From Megalopta genalis (taxonomy: Eukaryota > Arthropoda > Insecta > Hymenoptera > Halictidae), in NCBI RefSeq assembly GCF_051020955.1, contig NW_027477568.1:1-64000 (forward strand): a stretch of 64,000 nucleotides of DNA, written 5' to 3'. Made by a program: the position numbers and the translations under genes. The notes under the pieces were generated by a model. That model did no database searches. It saw nothing but the letters and a program-made list of their open reading frames with translations, and was not told the DNA's origin. How positions within the stretch are numbered: the first letter of the stretch is position 1; every line of letters begins with the position of its first letter. This document shows, in pieces, positions 1 through 9,220 of the stretch.

Positions 1-3000
1 GAAATCGTGTATATCGCATGATATTTCTGCTAAATCGTATGTTTCGCTTTGATTTAAAGCTAATTCGTGTATTTCGCATTAATCTGAAGCTAAATTGTTC
101 ATATCACATGAATTTGAAGCTAAATCGTTTGTTTAAAATCGCTATTTCGCACGAATTTGAAGCTTAATCGTGTATATCGCATGATATTGAAGCTAAATCG
201 TATGTTTCGCGTTGATTTAAAGCTAATTCGTGTATTTCGCATGAATCTGAAGCTAAATTGTTCATTTCGCATGAATTTGAAGCTAAATCGTTTGTTTAAC
301 ATCTCTATTTCGCACGAATTTGAATCGAAATCGTGTATATCGCATGGTATTGAAGCTAAATCGTATGTTTCGCGTTGATTTAAAGCTAATTCGTGTATTT
401 CGCATGAATCTGAAGTTAAGTAGTTCATATCACATGAATTTGAAGCTAAATCGTTTGTTTAAAATCGCTATTTCGCAAGAATTCGAAGCGAAATCGTGTA
501 TATCGCATGATATTTCTGCTAAATCGTATGTTTTGCGTTGATTTAAATCTAATTCGTGTATTTCGCATTAATCTGAAGCTAAATTGTTCATATCACATGA
601 ATTTGAAGCTAAATCGTTTGTTTAAAATCGCTATTTCGCACGAATTTGAAGCGAAAACGTGTATATCGCATGATATTGAAGTTAAATCGTATGTTTCGCG
701 TTGATTTAAAGCTAATTCGTGTATTTCGCATGAATCTGAAGTTAAATAGTTCATATCACATGAATTTGAAGCTAAATCGTTTGTTTAAAATCGCTATTTC
801 GCAAGAATTTGAAGTGAAATCGTGTATATCGCATGATATTTCTGCTAAATCGTATGTTTCGCGTTGATTTAAATCTAATTCGTGTATTTCGCATTAATCT
901 GAAGTTAAATAGTTCATATCACATGAATTTGAAGCTAAATCGTTTGTTTAAAATCGCTATTTCGCAAGAATTTGAAGCGAAAACGTGTATATCGCATGAT
1001 ATTGAAGTTAAATCGTATGTTTCGCGTTGATTTAAAGCTAATTCGTGTATTTCGCATGAATCTGAAGTTAAATAGTTCATATCACATGAATTTGAAGCTA
1101 AATCGTTTGTTTAAAATCGCTATTTCGCAAGAATTTGAAGCGAAATCGTGTATATCGCATGATATTTCTGCTAAATCGTATGTTTCGCGTTGATTTAAAT
1201 CTAATTCGTGTATTTCGCATGAATCTGAAGTTAAATAGTTCATATCACATGAATTTGAAGCTAAATCGTTTGTTTAAAATCGCTATTTTGCAAGAATTTG
1301 AAGCGAAATCGTGTATATCGCATGATATTTCTGCTAAATCGTATGTTTCGCTTTGATTTAGAGCTAATTCGTGTATTTCGCATGATCTGAAGTTAAATAG
1401 TTCATATCACATGAATTTGAAGCTAAATTGTTTGTTTAAAATCGCTATTTCGCAAGAATTTGAAGCGAAATCGTGTATATCGCATGATATTTCTGCTAAA
1501 TCGTATGTTTCGCGTTGATTTAAATCTAATTCGTGTATTTCGCATTAATCTGAAGTTAAATAGTTCATATCACATGAATTTGAAGCTAAATCGTTTGTTT
1601 AAAATCGCTATTTCGCAAGAATTTGAAGCGAAAACGTGTATATCGCATGATATTGAAGTTAAATCGTATGTTTCGCGTTGATTTAAAGATAATTCGTGTA
1701 TTTCGCATGAATCTGAAGTTAAATAGTTCATATCACATGAATTTGAAGCTAAATCGTTTGTTTAAAATCGCTATTTCGCAAGAATTTGAAGCGAAATCGT
1801 GTATATCGCATGATATTTCTGCTAAATCGTATGTTTCGCGTTGATTTAAATCTAATTCGTGTATTTCGCATGAATCTGAAGTTAAATAGTTCATATCACA
1901 TGAATTTGAAGCTAAATCGTTTGTTTAAAATCGCTATTTTGCAAGAATTTGAAGCGAAATCGTGTATATCGCATGATATTTCTGCTAAATCGTATGTTTC
2001 GCTTTGATTTAGAGCTAATTCGTGTATTTCGCATTAATCTGAAGCTAAATTGTTCATATCACATGAATTTGAAGCTAAATCGTTTGTTTAAAATCGCTAT
2101 TTCGCAAGAATTTGAAGCGAAATCGTGTATATTTCATGATATTTCTGCTAAATCGTATGTTTCGCGTTGATTTAAAGCTAATTCGTGTATTTCGCATTAA
2201 TCTGAAGCTAAATTGTTCATATCACATGAATTTAAAGCTAAATCGTTTGTTTAAAATCGCTATTTCGCACGAATTTGAAGCAAAATCGTGTATATCGCAT
2301 GATATTGAAGCTAAATCGTATGTTTCGCGTTGATTTAAAGCTAATTCGTGTATTTCGCATGAATCTGAAGCTAAATTGTTCATTTCGCATGAATTTGAAG
2401 CTAAATCGTTTGTTTAAAATCTCTATTTCGCACGAATTTGAAGCAAAATCGTGTATATCGCATGATATTGAAGCTAAATCGTATGTTTCGCGTTGATTTA
2501 AAGCTAATTCGTGTATTTCGCATGTATCTGAAGCTAAATTGTTCATTTCGCATGAATTTGAAGCTAAATCGTTTGTTTAAAATCTCTATTTCGCTCGAAT
2601 TTGAATCGAAATCGTGTGTTTCGCATGATATTGAAGTTACATCGTATGTTTCGCGTTGATTTAAAGCTAATTCGTGTATTTCGCATGAATCTGAAGTTAA
2701 ATAGTTCATATCACATGAATTTGAAGCTAAATCGTTTGTTTAAAAGCGCTATTTTGCAAGAATTTGAAGCGAAATCGTGTATATCGCATGATATTTCTGC
2801 TAAATCGTATGTTTCGCTTTGATTTAGAGCTAATTCGTGTATTTCGCATTAATCTGAAGCTAAATTGTTCATATCACATGAATTTGAAGCTAAATCGTTT
2901 GTTTAAAATCGCTATTTCGCAAGAATTTGAAGCGAAATCGTGTATATTGCATGATATTTCTGCTAAATCGTATGTTTCGCGTTGATTTAAAGCTAATTCG

Positions 3001-5430
3001 TGTATTTCGCATTAATCTGAAGCTAAATTGTTCATATCACATGAATTTGAAGCTAAATCGTTTGTTTAAAATCGCTATTTTGCAAGAATTTGAAGCGAAA
3101 TCGTGTATATCGCATGATATTTCTGCTAAATCGTATGTTTCGCTTTGATTTAAAGCTAATTCGTGTATTTCGCATTAATCTGAAGCTAAATTGTTCATAT
3201 CACATGAATTTGAAGCTAAATCGTTTGTTTAAAATCGCTATTTCGCACGAATTTGAAGCTTAATCGTGTATATCGCATGATATTGAAGCTAAATCGTATG
3301 TTTCGCGTTGATTTAAAGCTAATTCGTGTATTTCGCATGAATCTGAAGCTAAATTGTTCATTTCGCATGAATTTGAAGCTAAATCGTTTGTTTAACATCT
3401 CTATTTCGCACGAATTTGAATCGAAATCGTGTATATCGCATGATATTGAAGCTAAATCGTATGTTTCGCGTTGATTTAAAGCTAATTCGTGTATTTCGCA
3501 TGAATCTGAAGTTAAATAGTTCATATCACATGAATTTGAAGCTAAATCGTTTGTTTAAAATCGCTATTTCGCAAGAATTCGAAGCGAAATCGTGTATATC
3601 GCATGATATTTCTGCTAAATCGTATGTTTCGCGTTGATTTAAATCTAATTCGTGTATTTCGCATTAATCTGAAGCTAAATTGTTCATATCACATGAATTT
3701 GAAGCTAAATCGTTTGTTTAAAATCGCTATTTCGCACGAATTTGAAGCGAAAACGTGTATATCGCATGATATTGAAGTTAAATCGTATGTTTCGCGTTGA
3801 TTTAAAGCTAATTCGTGTATTTCGCATGAATCTGAAGTTAAATAGTTCATATCACATGAATTTGAAGCTAAATCGTTTGTTTAAAATCGCTATTTCGCAA
3901 GAATTTGAAGTGAAATCGTGTATATCGCATGATATTTCTGCTAAATCGTATGTTTCGCGTTGATTTAAATCTAATTCGTGTATTTCGCATTAATCTGAAG
4001 TTAAATAGTTCATATCACATGAATTTGAAGCTAAATCGTTTGTTTAAAATCGCTATTTCGCAAGAATTTGAAGCGAAAACGTGTATATCGCATGATATTG
4101 AAGTTAAATCGTATGTTTCGCGTTGATTTAAAGCTAATTCGTGTATTTCGCATGAATCTGAAGTTAAATAGTTCATATCACATGAATTTGAAGCTAAATC
4201 GTTTGTTTAAAATCGCTATTTCGCAAGAATTTGAAGCGAAATCGTGTATATCGCATGATATTTCTGCTAAATCGTATGTTTCGCGTTGATTTAAATCTAA
4301 TTCGTGTATTTCGCATGAATCTGAAGTTAAATAGTTCATTTCACATGAATTTGAAGCTAAATCGTTTGTTTAAAATCGCTATTTTGCAAGAATTTGAAGC
4401 GAAATCGTGTATATCGCATGATATTTCTGCTAAATCGTATGTTTCGCTTTGATTTAGAGCTAATTCGTGTATTTCGCATGAATCTGAAGTTAAATAGTTC
4501 ATATCACATGAATTTGAAGCTAAATTGTTTGTTTAAAATCGCTATTTCGCAAGAATTTGAAGCGAAATCGTGTATATCGCATGATATTTCTGCTAAATCG
4601 TATGTTTCGCGTTGATTTAAATCTAATTCGTGTATTTCGCATTAATCTGAAGTTAAATAGTTCATATCACATGAATTTGAAGCTAAATCGTTTGTTTAAA
4701 ATCGCTATTTCGCAAGAATTTGAAGCGAAAACGTGTATATCGCATGATATTGAAGTTAAATCGTATGTTTCGCGTTGATTTAAAGATAATTCGTGTATTT
4801 CGCATGAATCTGAAGTTAAATAGTTCATATCACATGAATTTGAAGCTAAATCGTTTGTTTAAAATCGCTATTTCGCAAGAATTTGAAGCGAAATCGTGTA
4901 TATCGCATGATATTTCTGCTAAATCGTATGTTTCGCGTTGATTTAAATCTAATTCGTGTATTTCGCATGAATCTGAAGTTAAATAGTTCATATCACATGA
5001 ATTTGAAGCTAAATCGTTTGTTTAAAATCGCTATTTTGCAAGAATTTGAAGCGAAATCGTGTATATCGCATGATATTTCTGCTAAATCGTATGTTTCGCT
5101 TTGATTTAGAGCTAATTCGTGTATTTCGCATTAATCTGAAGCTAAATTGTTCATATCACATGAATTTGAAGCTAAATCGTTTGTTTAAAATCGCTATTTC
5201 GCAAGAATTTGAAGCGAAATCGTGTATATTTCATGATATTTCTGCTAAATCGTATGTTTCGCGTTGATTTAAAGCTAATTCGTGTATTTCGCATTAATCT
5301 GAAGCTAAATTGTTCATATCACATGAATTTAAAGCTAAATCGTTTGTTTAAAATCGCTATTTCGCACGAATTTGAAGCAAAATCGTGTATATCGCATGAT
5401 ATTGAAGCTAAATCGTATGTTTCGCGTTGA
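1..5430 (+). repeat. 19-monomer higher-order repeat, two copies
   Basis: Bases from 1 onward match those from 3097 onward (offset 3096, i.e. 19 x 163 minus the one-base deletion near 1384). The match continues in order through characteristic variant monomers, for example the TATTTCATGATATT variant at about 2127 and again at 5224. Copies differ by only a few substitutions (for example GGTATT near 345 against GATATT near 3441). The correspondence breaks inside the monomer that starts near 5372. Confidence 0.8.
227..389 (+). repeat. Reference 163-bp monomer with five internal subunits
   Basis: This monomer splits into five related pieces: 227-257 (31 bp), 258-287 (30 bp), 288-330 (43 bp), 331-360 (30 bp) and 361-389 (29 bp). 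Each starts with a TCGT- or TTGT-like head, has TTTCGC or ATCGC in the middle and ends in GAAGCTAAA or a close variant. The third piece is longer because it carries a 13-bp insertion, AAAATCGCTATTT. The monomer thus looks like an ancient pentamer of a ~30-bp unit that was frozen and then amplified as one 163-bp block. Confidence 0.85.
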
Positions 5431-6186
5431 TTTAAAGCTAATTCGTGTATTTCGCATGAATCTGAAGTTAAATAGTTCATATCACATGAATTTGAAGCTA
5501 AATCGTTTGTTTAAAATCGCTATTTCGCAAGAATTTGAAGCGAAATCGTGTATATCGCATGATATTTCTGCTAAATCGTATGTTTCGCGTTGATTTAAAT
5601 CTAATTCGTGTATTTCGCATGAATCTGAAGTTAAATAGTTCATATCACATGAATTTGAAGCTAAATCGTTTGTTTAAAATCGCTATTTTGCAAGAATTTG
5701 AAGCGAAATCGTGTATATCGCATGATATTTCTGCTAAATCGTATGTTTCGCTTTGATTTAGAGCTAATTCGTGTATTTCGCATTAATCTGAAGCTAAATT
5801 GTTCATATCACATGAATTTGAAGCTAAATCGTTTGTTTAAAATCGCTATTTCGCAAGAATTTGAAGCGAAATCGTGTATATTTCATGATATTTCTGCTAA
5901 ATCGTATGTTTCGCGTTGATTTAAAGCTAATTCGTGTATTTCGCATTAATCTGAAGCTAAATTGTTCATATCACATGAATTTAAAGCTAAATCGTTTGTT
6001 TAAAATCGCTATTTCGCACGAATTTGAAGCAAAATCGTGTATATCGCATGATATTGAAGCTAAATCGTATGTTTCGCGTTGATTTAAAGCTAATTCGTGT
6101 ATTTCGCATGAATCTGAAGCTAAATTGTTCATTTCGCATGAATTTGAAGCTAAATCGTTTGTTTAAAATCTCTATTTCGCACGAAT
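4883..6186 (+). repeat. Four-monomer (652-bp) local duplication at the array edge
   Basis: The TATTTCATGATATT variant monomer recurs at 5224 and 5876, 652 bases apart (4 x 163), with its neighbours in the same order. The block 4883-5534 therefore appears duplicated as 5535-6186. The last monomers (6024 onward) instead match the 2275-2760 part of the first higher-order copy. This is a patchwork expected from unequal exchange close to the retroelement junction. Confidence 0.7.
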
Positions 6187-6373
6187 TTGAATCGAAATCG
6201 TGTGTTTCGCATGATATTGAAGTTACATCGTATGTTTCGCGTTGATTTAAAGCTAATTCGTGTATTTCGCATGAATCTGAAGTTAAATAGTTCATATCAC
6301 ATGAATTTGAAGCTAAATCGTTTGTTTAAAAGCGCTATTTTGTGTTACGTCTCCCGACGTATTGATGTAACCA

Positions 6374-6379
6374 TATAAA
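6374..6379 (+). promoter_or_regulatory. TATA-like element in LTR1
   Basis: TATAAA lies 32 bases into the LTR and is conserved in LTR2 (23934), LTR3 and LTR4. If used, transcription would start near 6400, U3 would be very short, and the hairpins and small ORF would fall in the transcribed leader. This is inference from a motif only. Confidence 0.35.
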
Positions 6380-6387
6380 TGCGGATT

Positions 6388-6491
6388 CGGCAAGCCAACG
6401 CCTTGCCGGGTCGAGCGCCGGGCGCTCGAAAAATTTTGGAAATAGGTGTCAAATTACATCGTAATTTGACACCCTTTTCAGGCCCGGGCCT
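6388..6491 (+). promoter_or_regulatory. Cluster of four hairpins/palindromes near the start of LTR1
   Basis: Four inverted repeats in 104 bases. 6388-6408: CGGCAAG / CTTGCCG, 7-nt loop. 6411-6429: TCGAGCGCC / GGCGCTCGA, 1-nt centre. 6445-6473: GGTGTCAAATTAC / GTAATTTGACACC, 3-nt loop. 6480-6491: AGGCCCGGGCCT, a full palindrome. In LTR2-LTR4 two bases in the stems differ (C to T in the first hairpin, A to G in the third) and both keep pairing in + strand RNA as G-U wobbles. This suggests an RNA structure rather than chance DNA palindromes. Function unknown: packaging, termination, polyadenylation or translational control are all possible. Confidence 0.6.
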
Positions 6492-6617
6492 TCAAATCGA
6501 CCTAGCCATAAGAACATAGATTATATATATTAACCCGAACTAGTTATAGGAAGATATACTACATTCGAGCCCCTATCCTACGCTCTCCCGATACCCATCC
6601 TACCGTTCAACCCATTA

Positions 6618-6735
6618 CCGACACCTCCACCAACGTTACCATACGAGTAATACCATAAGAAGCGTTCAAGCGTTTACCGACTCTTCCACTGATGTTACCA
6701 TATGCGTAATACCGTAAGACGTGTGCAAGCGTTAG
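6618..6735 (+). repeat. 59-bp tandem duplication in LTR1
   Basis: Two diverged units with period 59 (6618-6676 and 6677-6735). They share GTTACCATA, GTAATACC, TAAGA and CAAGCGTT at matching offsets. The duplication is present in all four family B LTRs and absent from family A, so it arose after the families split. It could be a duplicated enhancer-like block; no function is shown. Confidence 0.7.
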
Positions 6736-7238
6736 CTATAGAACACCAAAGACGCGCTCCACTAGCCGACTCACCAGCATTCCCCGGCATCCCCACTCCG
6801 GAGGATTCCCCACCACACGGTACGCCCCACTCGTACCTCCCCGGAGCAGCAGCGCCACCACAACCGAAGGAGGTCAGAGCACCAGCGAAGATCGTCAGTC
6901 CTACTCCCAGCTCCACCGAGGAACGACTTCCTCTGGAGACCTCCCCGCACTTTACTATTTCAACTCTACTCCCAGTCGTAGTTAATATTAGGAGTCTAAG
7001 TGTATCTTAATCTTGAATATATTCTTTAATACTTAGTTATTGTCGTACCCTTCAATCTTCAATCCTAACTTCTTCACGGCAAAGGAAACGATTGTCGCCT
7101 ATGGTCGAACGGTTGTCTAAACCCTTTCTGACTGCCAAGTTAATATACGCACGGAGCTCACCCTGAATGCTCGGTATAGAGACTTGAGGCTTTCGGTTGG
7201 AACCTGACAACAGTCCTTCTAAGCGACATAAGCTCCCC

Positions 7239-7562
7239 ATGCCAAAACGCGCCGGTCGTAAATATCAGCTTCGGAAGCTTTGCCGAAAAACCAGCGCGAT
7301 CGCTGACGGCTCACGGAGATTCGACCGCCAACGAAACTACGAGGCCCGTATCATCGCCCAGCTTCAGCGAGCCGTGAGGCATCCATACGTCGAGCTGGTC
7401 CAGTGGAGCAAGCCCCGTCCGATCGACATAGACGATTCCACGTCTTATCCTCCAGTCTACGCGAAGGGAGACCCACGTCGAAGGCGCTACACGACGTTCA
7501 TCTTGAAGCGAGCCGCACTCCGAGCCCTCGAGGTCGCCCGGTCTATCGACCCGATGTACTAG
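7239..7562 (+). CDS. LTR-encoded small basic protein, family B (LTR1 copy)
   Basis: A 107-aa ORF whose first ATG gives MPKRAGRKYQLRKLCRK. It is rich in Arg and Lys and contains EARIIAQLQRA and, near the C terminus, GDPRRRRYTTFIL. The family A LTR carries a homologous ORF in the same relative place (MPKHAGRSYQLRKL, EARLRQLLQAA, ADPRR..YFIL). Over the first 16 codons the two families differ by 7 synonymous and 3 amino-acid-changing codons, which is the mark of a protein under selection. LTR1 and LTR2 versions differ by about three replacements (K/E, I/V, S/T) without any stop. I do not recognise the family. It could act as a leader-encoded regulatory or nucleic-acid-binding accessory protein; that is speculation from its charge and place. 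It ends 8 bases before a conserved GTGAGT donor-like site. Confidence 0.6.
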   Translation: MPKRAGRKYQLRKLCRKTSAIADGSRRFDRQRNYEARIIAQLQRAVRHPYVELVQWSKPRPIDIDDSTSYPPVYAKGDPRRRRYTTFILKRAALRALEVARSIDPMY

Positions 7563-7570
7563 ACCGTCCG

Positions 7571-7576
7571 GTGAGT
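7571..7576 (+). other. Splice-donor-like site in LTR1
   Basis: CCG|GTGAGTGCC fits the 5' splice-site consensus. The same CCG|GTGAGTGC core follows the small ORF in LTR2 (25130), LTR3 (34129), LTR4 (43128) and in both family A LTRs (9020, 16095), although the surrounding LTR sequence has diverged. It is a likely donor for a spliced env message, as in insect errantiviruses. The acceptor was not identified with confidence. Confidence 0.5.
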
Positions 7577-7696
7577 GCCTTTTGTAAACTGCCTATTCGC
7601 GAACGCATGAGATCCCGGTAATACACCGAACGTACGAGTCGCGTGTGTACCCAAAGGTTTGCAACGTACGTCTTGATCCGCGGTATTCGTGCGAAT

Positions 7697-7700
7697 ATAT
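7697..7700. repeat. Target-site duplication, left side of family A
   Basis: ATAT precedes the family A 5' LTR and ATAT (16258-16261) follows its 3' LTR. Removing one copy restores a family B LTR of the expected length of 1393. The exact length is ambiguous because the site is an AT run. Confidence 0.75.
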
Positions 7701-7751
7701 TGTTACGTCTCGCGACGTATTGCGTAGCGTGTAAATTATCATGTAAGACCT

Positions 7752-7757
7752 TATATA
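7752..7757 (+). promoter_or_regulatory. TATA-like element in family A 5' LTR
   Basis: TATATA 52 bases from the LTR start, in about the same place as TATAAA in family B. It is a motif match only; a TATA-less promoter further in cannot be excluded. Confidence 0.3.
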
Positions 7758-7864
7758 CGAATAGCCGATAAGCATAGGTTAGCCGTTAGACAATTAAGTA
7801 ATAAGAACTATACCGATTCGCATGCATAGCACCGCGCATAATACACCTTAAGTCAAACATAGTA

Positions 7865-7887
7865 CTGGCGCCAACCCGTCGCGCCAG
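7865..7887 (+). promoter_or_regulatory. Hairpin in family A LTR
   Basis: CTGGCGC / GCGCCAG, a perfect 7-bp stem with a 9-nt loop, lying about 110 bases downstream of the TATA-like site. It may be the family A counterpart of the B hairpin cluster, but the sequences are not alignable. Confidence 0.35.
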
Positions 7888-7911
7888 CCTGTCGCCGTTC
7901 TTCCGTACAAC

Positions 7912-8005
7912 CACTTTTCCTCTCGCCTACCCTTTTAAGATCCCTTATCGATACATAGATCTCCACTTGCACTTTTCCTCTCGCCTACCCTTTTAAGATC
8001 CCTTA
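7912..8005 (+). repeat. 36-bp direct repeat, period 58, in family A LTR
   Basis: Units at 7912-7947 and 7970-8005 both contain TTTTCCTCTCGCC and CCCTTTTAAGATCCCTTA. A third partial unit (CTCGCCTACCCTT) lies at about 8035-8047. It is repeated in the 3' LTR at 14987-15080. It is pyrimidine-rich; function unknown. Confidence 0.8.
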
Positions 8006-8731
8006 CCATTACACAAAATTTCACTTATCTTGCCCTCGCCTACCCTTCACGACCCTTTCAACCCTTGTATACCTGCTTCACTTTCCCGGCCGCCGTCTCG
8101 ACGCCTACGCCGGCGCCCCGTACCTCTGACGTAGGCAGCCCCACTCTCCGCCGCACCGAGCGCGCGCAAGCAGCGACCCCCACTCCTCGACGTACCAGAG
8201 GAGCTCCGAGCAGCGGCTCGGAACATCAGTTCTACCTCCGCCGTCTCCTGGACTAGACGTCCACCGCCAGCACTCCGCATAGTGCTACGCGTTACTATTT
8301 CCATTTCGACTCTGAATCTTAGCTCGTACTTAACAATTTTAAGTCTCTTAAAGTATAAGTCTACAAGTGTAACTTTAATTCAAGAATATACTACTTTTAT
8401 TTCATATACATAAATTCAGTGAAAGTTATTATCAACTACCAGTTCCTTAAAATAACTTCGACGTTAACATAATTCAACATCGGCTTGGTGATTACTGTCT
8501 AGTATCGGCTGGACAATTGCTTACTTGATAATTTCCTTAATTTGTGAATACGCTTTCGTGCGCCTTGGAGCACGCCCCGTATGCTCGGCACGAACGTATA
8601 TTCTCCTAGAGAAATAGCCCTTTCTACCAGTGTGTGTTGGACGCTCGCCCCGTAAGCGCCGCACTAGTAGAGAGTCGTACCATTGCCACTATTTGCACGT
8701 TGCATTAGCCTCACGCTTGTATTTAACGTCC

Positions 8732-9037
8732 ATGCCGAAACACGCCGGTCGATCCTATCAACTAAGGAAGCTGCGCAGATCTCACGCGGAACGCCCGCAA
8801 CACTCACGTGATCCTGCACTCACGGTTAACGCCGTCATAGAAGCCCGTCTACGACAGCTGCTGCAAGCTGCCCAAACTCCCTGGACAACGCCAAGGTCAC
8901 TCGACGTTCCGGCTTCTATCCTCGACGTCGCCAAGATCCCCGAAGCCGACCCGAGACGACTGGTCTACTTCATCCTCGCACGACGTACTAACAGCGTGCC
9001 GATTAGAATACCCCGCCCGGTGAGTGCTGAATTGTGA
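8732..9037 (+). CDS. LTR-encoded small basic protein, family A (5' LTR copy)
   Basis: 101 aa from the first in-frame ATG, beginning MPKHAGRSYQLRKLRRS. It is homologous to the family B LTR protein (107 aa): a conserved basic N terminus, a middle helix-like EARLRQLLQAA and a C-terminal ADPRRLVYFILARR. The open frame extends upstream without an ATG, so 8732 is the natural start and it coincides with the family B start. Unlike in B, the frame runs through the splice-donor-like GTGAGT at 9020 and stops at 9037. A spliced message could therefore carry this protein into a different downstream exon. The family is unrecognised. The conserved start, motif order and excess of synonymous changes support real coding. 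Confidence 0.6.
   Translation: MPKHAGRSYQLRKLRRSHAERPQHSRDPALTVNAVIEARLRQLLQAAQTPWTTPRSLDVPASILDVAKIPEADPRRLVYFILARRTNSVPIRIPRPVSAEL
9020..9025 (+). other. Splice-donor-like site, family A 5' LTR
   Basis: CCCG|GTGAGTGCT, sharing CCG|GTGAGTGC with all family B LTRs. Here it lies inside the small ORF rather than 8 bases after it. Confidence 0.45.
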
Positions 9038-9185
9038 ATCGCCTGCAAGCGCCTCGTGGTTATCCCAGTTAGACGCGGACGCCCCGCGCCGCGTGAACGA
9101 AAAGATTGCAATTTACGTTTAAACTCCGTGGAATTCGACGCGTTCACTAGTCAACGCGAATTTCGATCCCCGGGACGTAACAAAT

Positions 9186-9203
9186 TGGTGGCAGCGGTGG
9201 GAT
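9186..9203 (+). other. Primer-binding site, tRNA-Leu (family A)
   Basis: TGGTGGCAGCGGTGGGAT starts 3 bases after the LTR end. It is complementary to the CCA-tailed 3' end of eukaryotic tRNA-Leu of the AAG type, as I recall that sequence. Several insect Ty3/gypsy lineages (mdg3, blastopia type) are also primed by tRNA-Leu. Confidence 0.8.
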
Positions 9204-9220
9204 ACTGAGCAATCACCACG

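Larger units (their letters stand above)
1..6342 (+). repeat. 163-bp satellite array, left arm
   Basis: About 39 head-to-tail copies of a 163-bp monomer, cut by the window start and ending abruptly at the LTR at 6343. The period is visible from recurring landmarks such as TCGTTTGTTTAAAATCGC at 163-base steps. Monomers differ by scattered substitutions, and one monomer near 1384 lacks one base. There is no non-satellite DNA inside. The short ORFs seen on both strands are by-products of the repeat: 163 is not a multiple of three, so the frame changes in each monomer. The size is close to one nucleosome, which is common for centromeric or pericentromeric satellites, but nothing here proves a centromeric role. 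Confidence 0.97.
6343..7700 (+). repeat. Family B LTR1, first part (interrupted by family A)
   Basis: Starts TGTTACGTCTCCCGACG directly after satellite sequence. It is colinear with LTR2-LTR4 up to the AT run at 7695-7700, where family A begins; the rest resumes at 16258. It differs from LTR2-LTR4 by about a dozen substitutions, far more than those three differ among themselves, so it is the oldest or a separately derived copy. Contents: TATA-like site, hairpin cluster, 59-bp tandem repeat, small ORF and splice-donor-like site (listed separately). No AATAAA polyadenylation hexamer was seen. Confidence 0.93.
7701..9182 (+). repeat. Family A 5' LTR
   Basis: Begins TGTTACGTCTCGCGACG and ends GGGACGTAACA. 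The ends resemble the B LTR ends, the interior is mostly different, and the small ORF and donor-like site are shared. Other contents are a TATATA at 7752-7757 (52 bases in), a hairpin at 7865-7887, and a 36-bp duplication. No AATAAA was seen. Confidence 0.95.

Noticed and set aside
1..6342. CRISPR-like look of regularly spaced ~30-bp motifs
   Set aside because: The spacing elements are themselves repeated in every monomer, there are no unique spacers and no cas genes. The context is eukaryotic.
120..6378. Dozens of 65-73 aa and 102 aa ORFs on both strands in the left satellite (and again in the right arm)
   Set aside because: They are the same satellite read in shifting frames, overlap each other and the other strand, and have no start or stop selection. 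Period 163 is not divisible by three.
6702..7010. 102-aa ORF (MRNTVRRVQ...) earlier in the family B LTRs
   Set aside because: It is intact in all four B LTRs, but these are nearly identical anyway. It starts inside the 59-bp tandem repeat, is Pro/Ser-rich low complexity and has no counterpart in family A.
8047..8304. Minus-strand 85-aa Arg/Gly-rich ORF in family A LTRs (also at 15122)
   Set aside because: GC-rich low-complexity stretch with no homologue in family B. Identical copies in the two LTRs are not independent evidence.
7701..9182. Canonical AATAAA polyadenylation signal in the LTRs
   Set aside because: None seen in either LTR family. Only weak variants such as CATAAA or AATAAG occur, and nothing supports choosing one.
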